Shown piece by piece: positions 59,939 to 64,000 of a stretch of DNA of 64,000 bases. A program made the translations under genes and the position numbers. The stretch comes from Emticicia sp040253585. GTDB taxonomy: Bacteria > Bacteroidota > Bacteroidia > Cytophagales > Spirosomataceae. The stretch lies in the NCBI RefSeq assembly GCF_040253585.1, contig NZ_JBELAU010000011.1:226612-290611 (forward strand). Direction: 5' to 3'. Every line of letters begins with the position of its first letter. The first letter of the stretch is position 1. The notes beneath the pieces were generated by a model. That model was given only the letters and a program-made list of their open reading frames with translations, was not told the DNA's origin and ran no database searches.

Positions 59939-60348
59939 AAAATAACGACCCAGTCAAATATGTAGTAATTGTATTTCTCTCAATAGGAATCCTATTTAGT
60001 GCATTAGCTCTATTTTTTTACAAAAAACAAAGCGATTTTGTAGAAACCGCCATAAAAACTACAGGTAAAGTAGTAGATTTACAAATAAGCAGGAAAGGCA
60101 GTAAAGCACCAATTGTTGAATATTTTGACAAGAATCAACAGCAACATTTTTACTACCATAATGTCTATTCAAGGCCTTCGAGCTATTCGGTCGGCGATGA
60201 AGTTGAAATTTATTATTCTCCGATAAATGCTGAAGATGCACGTCTGAGTCAAGACTATTTCTTGATACTCATTTTTGGATTTTTAGGTGTAATTTTCATT
60301 GTCGTTTCGTTGGTTTGCATCAAAGTATTTTGGTGGCCATCAAAATGA
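59935..60348 (+). CDS. DUF3592 membrane protein, copy 2
   Basis: A 137-residue paralogue of the previous gene with the same two-helix plan: an N-terminal helix (VVIVFLSIGILFSALALFFY), KTTGKVVDLQI, APIVEYFDKNQQQHFYYH, YSVGDEVEIYYSPINAEDARL, and a C-terminal helix. Function is unknown. Its last nine nucleotides overlap the end of the convergent gene at 60340. Confidence 0.78.
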   Translation: MKNNDPVKYVVIVFLSIGILFSALALFFYKKQSDFVETAIKTTGKVVDLQISRKGSKAPIVEYFDKNQQQHFYYHNVYSRPSSYSVGDEVEIYYSPINAEDARLSQDYFLILIFGFLGVIFIVVSLVCIKVFWWPSK

Positions 60349-60924
60349 CTGAAAAACTCGCAGTCGATAGTTTTCAGTAATTCTTCTACTCCGAAACTGG
60401 TTAGAAACAACTGTAAATAGCGGTTGGGCGACTGTCAATGCTGCCGCTATTGGCCATTTATTATTTTGCAATGGAGAAACACCCCAGGCAACCCATTCAA
60501 AAACTAAATAGCCGAAAGGCGAAAATGATTGCCAACCAAAACCAACTTTTCGTTTGGGTCTCTTATAAATTCGAGTTACTTCATTCAGTTTTATTTCTAC
60601 GTATTCGTAGCGACTGGTAGTTTCGTTGAGTGCCGTAACCACAAACGACGAATCTTTTACTTCGTAAATATCATCGGCAAATACAAAACCGTCTTTGGTT
60701 TTGAAACTCAGTAAATCGCCCACAAAATAGCGATTTCGCTGGTTTGTTCGTAGATTTTCAACCACCAAAAATTTTTCTTTATTGAACAACGCAAGAGCTT
60801 TATTTCGGTCTTTTTTATAAAGTAATTCCTCTACCGATTCGGCTTGTCGATGGTGAAAGTCTTGGGCAAAAATTGTTGAACAAACAACTAAAAATAGAAC
60901 CAGCGTGCAGTATTTTTGTAGCAT
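60340..60924 (-). CDS. Exported protein of unknown function
   Basis: A 194-residue protein with a signal peptide (CTLVLFLVVCSTIFAQ). The mature part has a strand-rich centre (YFVGDLLSFKTKDGFVFADDIYEVKDSSFVVTAL) and a more hydrophobic C-terminal half (PFGYLVFEWVAWGVSP; WPIAAALTVAQPLFTVV) before a basic tail (RSRRITENYRLRVF). I do not recognise the family. It starts 8 nt after the DUF502 gene stop, so the two are likely co-transcribed; its tail overlaps the convergent DUF3592 gene. Confidence 0.7.
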   Translation of the reverse strand: MLQKYCTLVLFLVVCSTIFAQDFHHRQAESVEELLYKKDRNKALALFNKEKFLVVENLRTNQRNRYFVGDLLSFKTKDGFVFADDIYEVKDSSFVVTALNETTSRYEYVEIKLNEVTRIYKRPKRKVGFGWQSFSPFGYLVFEWVAWGVSPLQNNKWPIAAALTVAQPLFTVVSNQFRSRRITENYRLRVFQSF

Positions 60925-60932
60925 ATTTATCT

Positions 60933-61529
60933 TTATTCTTTAACCGATACACCACCCGAAACAATCAATTTCATTACTTCGGCACTTGGCATATCAAGCA
61001 TTTGTACATTTTCTTTTGGTACGAGCATCAATTCTCCCGAAAAAGCATAGCTATGCGGAAAATAGACCGCTACCATATTACTAACGCCCAAATTCGATAA
61101 ATCATTTTGTGTGATGAAACCTATTTTATGCACACCCGCTTCTTTGTTAATCAAAACGATGGCTGCTTGTGTAAATTTTCGTTTGTCGCCCACAAAAGCC
61201 GAAATCAGATCTTTGAAAGCAAAGTAAAAAATACGCACCAAAGGTAAATGACCGATAGCATTTTCGATGAGATTTTGAATTGTTTGTGGCAAAAGCACCG
61301 AAAAAGTGAAACCCGTTATCATCGTTCCAAGTATAACAATCAGCGAACCAAGACCAGGAATAATGAGGTCACGGTTGGGATCTTCAGTTGGGATACGAAT
61401 CCTGATGATATTATCGACAAAATCGAATGCACCTAAAAGGATAAAAATTGTAAAACCAATTGGTGCAACAAATAGTAGTCCTCTTACAAAGTATGAAAGT
61501 AATCGACTAAGTATAGTTCTTTCGGGCAT
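60933..61529 (-). CDS. DUF502 family membrane protein
   Basis: About 198 residues from ATG 61529 (PERTILSRLLSYFVRG); an ATG at 61556 would add 9 residues. Two membrane helices (LLFVAPIGFTIFILLGAF; GLGSLIVILGTMITGFTF) precede a soluble domain with NLIENAIGHLPLVRIFYFAFKDLI and VAVYFPHSYAFSGELMLVPKENV. This matches DUF502, a widespread family with no established function. It diverges from the M16 protease gene. Confidence 0.82.
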   Translation of the reverse strand: MPERTILSRLLSYFVRGLLFVAPIGFTIFILLGAFDFVDNIIRIRIPTEDPNRDLIIPGLGSLIVILGTMITGFTFSVLLPQTIQNLIENAIGHLPLVRIFYFAFKDLISAFVGDKRKFTQAAIVLINKEAGVHKIGFITQNDLSNLGVSNMVAVYFPHSYAFSGELMLVPKENVQMLDMPSAEVMKLIVSGGVSVKE

Positions 61530-61626
61530 ATTCAAAAATTTTAGATATATTGGCACGTTTTACAATAACAACAACATTTTCACACCGTTAAAAGTTTTTC
61601 TAAACACAAAACAAAACCGTTTATTC

Positions 61627-64000
61627 ATGAAAAGAATCATCCACCTTTTTCTCATTTTTGCTATTTCAACGCAAATTTTCGCACAAAAACTTACTATTCC
61701 AATTCCCAATAATCCTGCCGTAAAAGTCGGAACGTTGAAAAACGGATTGAAATATTACATTCTTAAAAATGCCGAACCAAAAAACCGAATGGAGTTACGC
61801 TTAGTGGTAAACGCAGGTTCAGTATTGGAAACTGATGCCCAACAAGGTCTTGCTCACTTTTTGGAACACATGAACTTTAATGGCACTAAAAATTTTCCGA
61901 AAAATGAACTTGTAAATTTCCTGCAAAAATCAGGTATGAAATTCGGAGCAGATTTAAATGCATCCACAAGTTTCGATGAAACAATTTATCAACTTCAAGT
62001 ACCAACCGATTCGGCCAAATTATTTGAAAGAGCTTTTCAAATTTTAGCAGACTGGTCGAACTTTGCAACCCTCGACACCGCCGAAATCAACAAAGAACGT
62101 GGTATTATTTTGGAAGAAGAACGTTCGAGAGGAAAAAATGCACAATCACGTATTCAACAAAAATTATTGCCGATATTATTTAATAATTCGATTTATGCGA
62201 GACGTCTGCCAATTGGCAAAACCGACATTATCAGTACTTTCCCCGCTGAAGAGATTGTAAAATTCTACAAGGACTGGTATCGCCCAGAATTAATGGCAGT
62301 CGTAGCGGTTGGAGATTTTGATGCTGCCCAAGTTGAAAATTTAATTACAACAAAGTTTTCGGAGATAAAATCCCCAAAAAATGCACCTAAACGCACTGTT
62401 TATACAATTCCAGCCTCGATAGGAACTCAAACGTATCAAATTCTGGATAAGGAAATTCCGCAATCTACTTTCCAAATGTTTGCTCGTTTACCGAGAGAAA
62501 AAACACTTACACAAGCCGATTATCGAACCGACATTGCCGAGAACCTTTTCAACCAAATGATTGGTACACGTCTGCAAGAAGCATCTAAAAAGCCAAATGC
62601 CCCATTTGTGTTTGGAATCATGGGATATAGTCCATTTCTCGGTGGATTAGATGTTTTTCAAACCATCGTTCTACCAAAAAATGCCGATGGAATGGAAGCA
62701 GCCATCAAAGCGATTATTGACGAACAAGAACGCATCAAACGTTTTGGCTTCACGAAAGGCGAATTGGAGCGTGCAAAGAAAGAATATATGGTTGGCGTTG
62801 AAAAAGGGTTTAAAGAAAAAGATAAAACTAAATCAGCCGTTTTTGTGAATGGAATGGTGCAAAACTATTTACAAGGAACTTCATTTACTGATGCATATTT
62901 TAGATACGAATTTGCTCAAAAATACCTTGAAGGAATTACACTCGAAGAAATCAATGCTATTTCAGGAAAAGTAATCAAAGAAGATAATCGAGTTGGGTTG
63001 ATTGTAGGTTCGGAGAAGGATAAAGAAAAGTTACCAAATGAGGAAAAATTGAAAGAATTGATCGCTTACAAAAATCCGAACTTGAAACCTTACGAAGATG
63101 AGGCAGTTTTGACACCAATTTTGGAGAAAATACCCGAAGGAACAAAAGTAGTTTCGGAGAAAAAAATTGAAGAAATCGGTGTAACAGAATTAGTTTTTGG
63201 AAATGGTGTGAAAGTAGCACTCAAACCAACAACTTTCAAAAACGACCAAATTGTGTTTTCGGCAAGTAGTAAAGGAGGAACTTCGTTGTATAGCGATGCC
63301 GATTATTACTCAGCCGATATTTCATCGACGTTGGTTGCACAAGGTGGTGTTAGTAAATTATCAGATACCCAACTCGAAAAAGCACTGGCAGGAAAAGTTG
63401 CCCAAGTTTATACCTACGTTAGCGAGCTAACCGAAGGTCTTGGTGGTAACACCACACCAAAAGATTTAGAAACTGCCCTACAATTGATGTACGCTTATGT
63501 AACTCAACCTCGCCGAGACGACGAAGTAGTGAAGAATTTCTTAAAAAATGAGAAAGAATTAATCACAAACTCTTTCAAAACTTTAACGCCTGAAAAAGTT
63601 TTTGGAGATTCGCTCAATGCTATTATTTACCAAAATCATTTGAGAAGAATGCCTACCAAGCCAGAAGACGTTGACAAAGTAAATATCGACCGTGCATTTG
63701 AGATTTACAAAGAGCGTTTTGCTGATTTTAGTGATTTCAACTTTGTTTTTGTTGGCAGTTTTGAAGTTGAAAAAATTAAACCTTTACTTGAAAAATATAT
63801 TGGCGGATTGCCATCAACCAAGCGTCAGGAATCGTTTAAAGATTTGGGAATCAGTAAAGTAAAAGGAAAAATTGAAAAGAATATCTTTAAAGGTTTAGAA
63901 GAAAAAGCCAATGTAAATTTACAATTCAATGGTGAGTTTGGATATACAGAGGAAGAAATGGTAAATTTGGATGCTTTAGCCGAAATTTTAGATATTAAAT
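61627..64000 (+). CDS. M16-family (insulinase/pitrilysin) zinc peptidase, partial
   Basis: The frame is open from ATG 61627 to the window edge (about 791 codons) and continues beyond it. A signal peptide (ISTQIFAQ, about 1-20) marks export. The inverted zinc motif His77-x-x-Glu80-His81 lies in GLAHFLEHMNFNGTKNF, with the third-ligand region ATLDTAEINKERGIILEEERSR downstream. A second, inactive M16-type half begins near residue 510 (VTELVFGNGVKVALKPTTFK). This is the two-half plan of the pitrilysin-like peptidases common in Bacteroidota. Confidence 0.9.
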   Translation, partial: MKRIIHLFLIFAISTQIFAQKLTIPIPNNPAVKVGTLKNGLKYYILKNAEPKNRMELRLVVNAGSVLETDAQQGLAHFLEHMNFNGTKNFPKNELVNFLQKSGMKFGADLNASTSFDETIYQLQVPTDSAKLFERAFQILADWSNFATLDTAEINKERGIILEEERSRGKNAQSRIQQKLLPILFNNSIYARRLPIGKTDIISTFPAEEIVKFYKDWYRPELMAVVAVGDFDAAQVENLITTKFSEIKSPKNAPKRTVYTIPASIGTQTYQILDKEIPQSTFQMFARLPREKTLTQADYRTDIAENLFNQMIGTRLQEASKKPNAPFVFGIMGYSPFLGGLDVFQTIVLPKNADGMEAAIKAIIDEQERIKRFGFTKGELERAKKEYMVGVEKGFKEKDKTKSAVFVNGMVQNYLQGTSFTDAYFRYEFAQKYLEGITLEEINAISGKVIKEDNRVGLIVGSEKDKEKLPNEEKLKELIAYKNPNLKPYEDEAVLTPILEKIPEGTKVVSEKKIEEIGVTELVFGNGVKVALKPTTFKNDQIVFSASSKGGTSLYSDADYYSADISSTLVAQGGVSKLSDTQLEKALAGKVAQVYTYVSELTEGLGGNTTPKDLETALQLMYAYVTQPRRDDEVVKNFLKNEKELITNSFKTLTPEKVFGDSLNAIIYQNHLRRMPTKPEDVDKVNIDRAFEIYKERFADFSDFNFVFVGSFEVEKIKPLLEKYIGGLPSTKRQESFKDLGISKVKGKIEKNIFKGLEEKANVNLQFNGEFGYTEEEMVNLDALAEILDIK

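Noticed and set aside
1..64000. tRNA, rRNA or riboswitch
   Set aside because: No segment with recognisable tRNA arms, rRNA signatures or a known riboswitch core was seen by eye; weak elements could be missed without a covariance search.

Overview
The window looks like a chromosomal segment of a Bacteroidota bacterium, most likely a Cytophagales-type member (an Emticicia/Runella-like relative is my guess, not proven). Reasons: AT-rich sequence; several Bacteroidota-type -7 elements (TAnnTTTG); SusC/CirA-type TonB-dependent receptors with N-terminal carboxypeptidase-like domains; a parA-parB-DUF5683-dapB-lepB run; SUF genes with a bacilliredoxin; many short secreted proteins and lipoproteins of families typical of the phylum. 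I saw no rRNA, tRNA, CRISPR array, prophage or intact insertion sequence.

Layout. 0-7 kb: nucleoside transporter, decayed radical-SAM/SPASM fragment, M1 aminopeptidase, an internally duplicated secreted protein, an FtsX-type ABC permease and rbfA. 7-17.6 kb: a polytopic membrane protein, rpiB, a LOG-family protein, the bacilliredoxin-sufT-like-sufE-[toxin/antitoxin]-sufS run, a methyltransferase, clpC and a WbqC-like protein. 17.7-28.7 kb: a ten-repeat OmpA-family protein, tsaC-GNAT-truA, then divergently parA-parB-DUF5683-dapB-lepB, and ung. 28.9-31.3 kb: apaG, fumC, csaA-like. 31.4-38.2 kb: a seven-gene same-strand metal-handling locus (Cys-rich HYC_CC_PP-like protein, HMA-like/AraC regulator, HMA-MauE membrane protein, beta-propeller lipoprotein, TonB receptor, second beta-propeller lipoprotein, exported HMA protein). 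38.2-50 kb: sucC, a LolD-like ATPase, queuosine-precursor transporter, FeoB-associated small protein, DinB/YfiT-like protein, a second broken toxin with its antitoxin, inositol monophosphatase, MuiA-like protein, Ldh-type dehydrogenase, class A beta-lactamase-like protein and a large TonB receptor. 50-64 kb: a 59-aa protein, a GH113-like lipoprotein, secreted hypotheticals, prfC, a lone nuoC, pyrB, aroA, DUF3592 pair, DUF502 and a truncated M16 protease at the edge.

Two things stand out. First, at about a dozen places, mostly gene-end gaps, the DNA is built from degenerate 7-nt tandem words, often present as a block and an inverted partner block. The word differs from place to place (GAATGTA, GATTTAC, AGATTCG, AGTGTAG, AACATCA, ATTATCA, GAGTTCT, TTAATGG), but the 7-nt period and the layout are kept. 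Two blocks lie inside aroA and tsaC. Second, the metal locus joins three HMA-type Cys-x-x-Cys modules with a TonB receptor bracketed by two paralogous His-containing propeller lipoproteins; I infer a cell-envelope metal uptake or sensing system, copper being the likeliest metal. Other points: both RelE/ParE-type toxins are mutationally broken while their antitoxins are open, and the parA upstream region holds two 21-bp-phased copies of a DnaA-box/parS-half-site motif.
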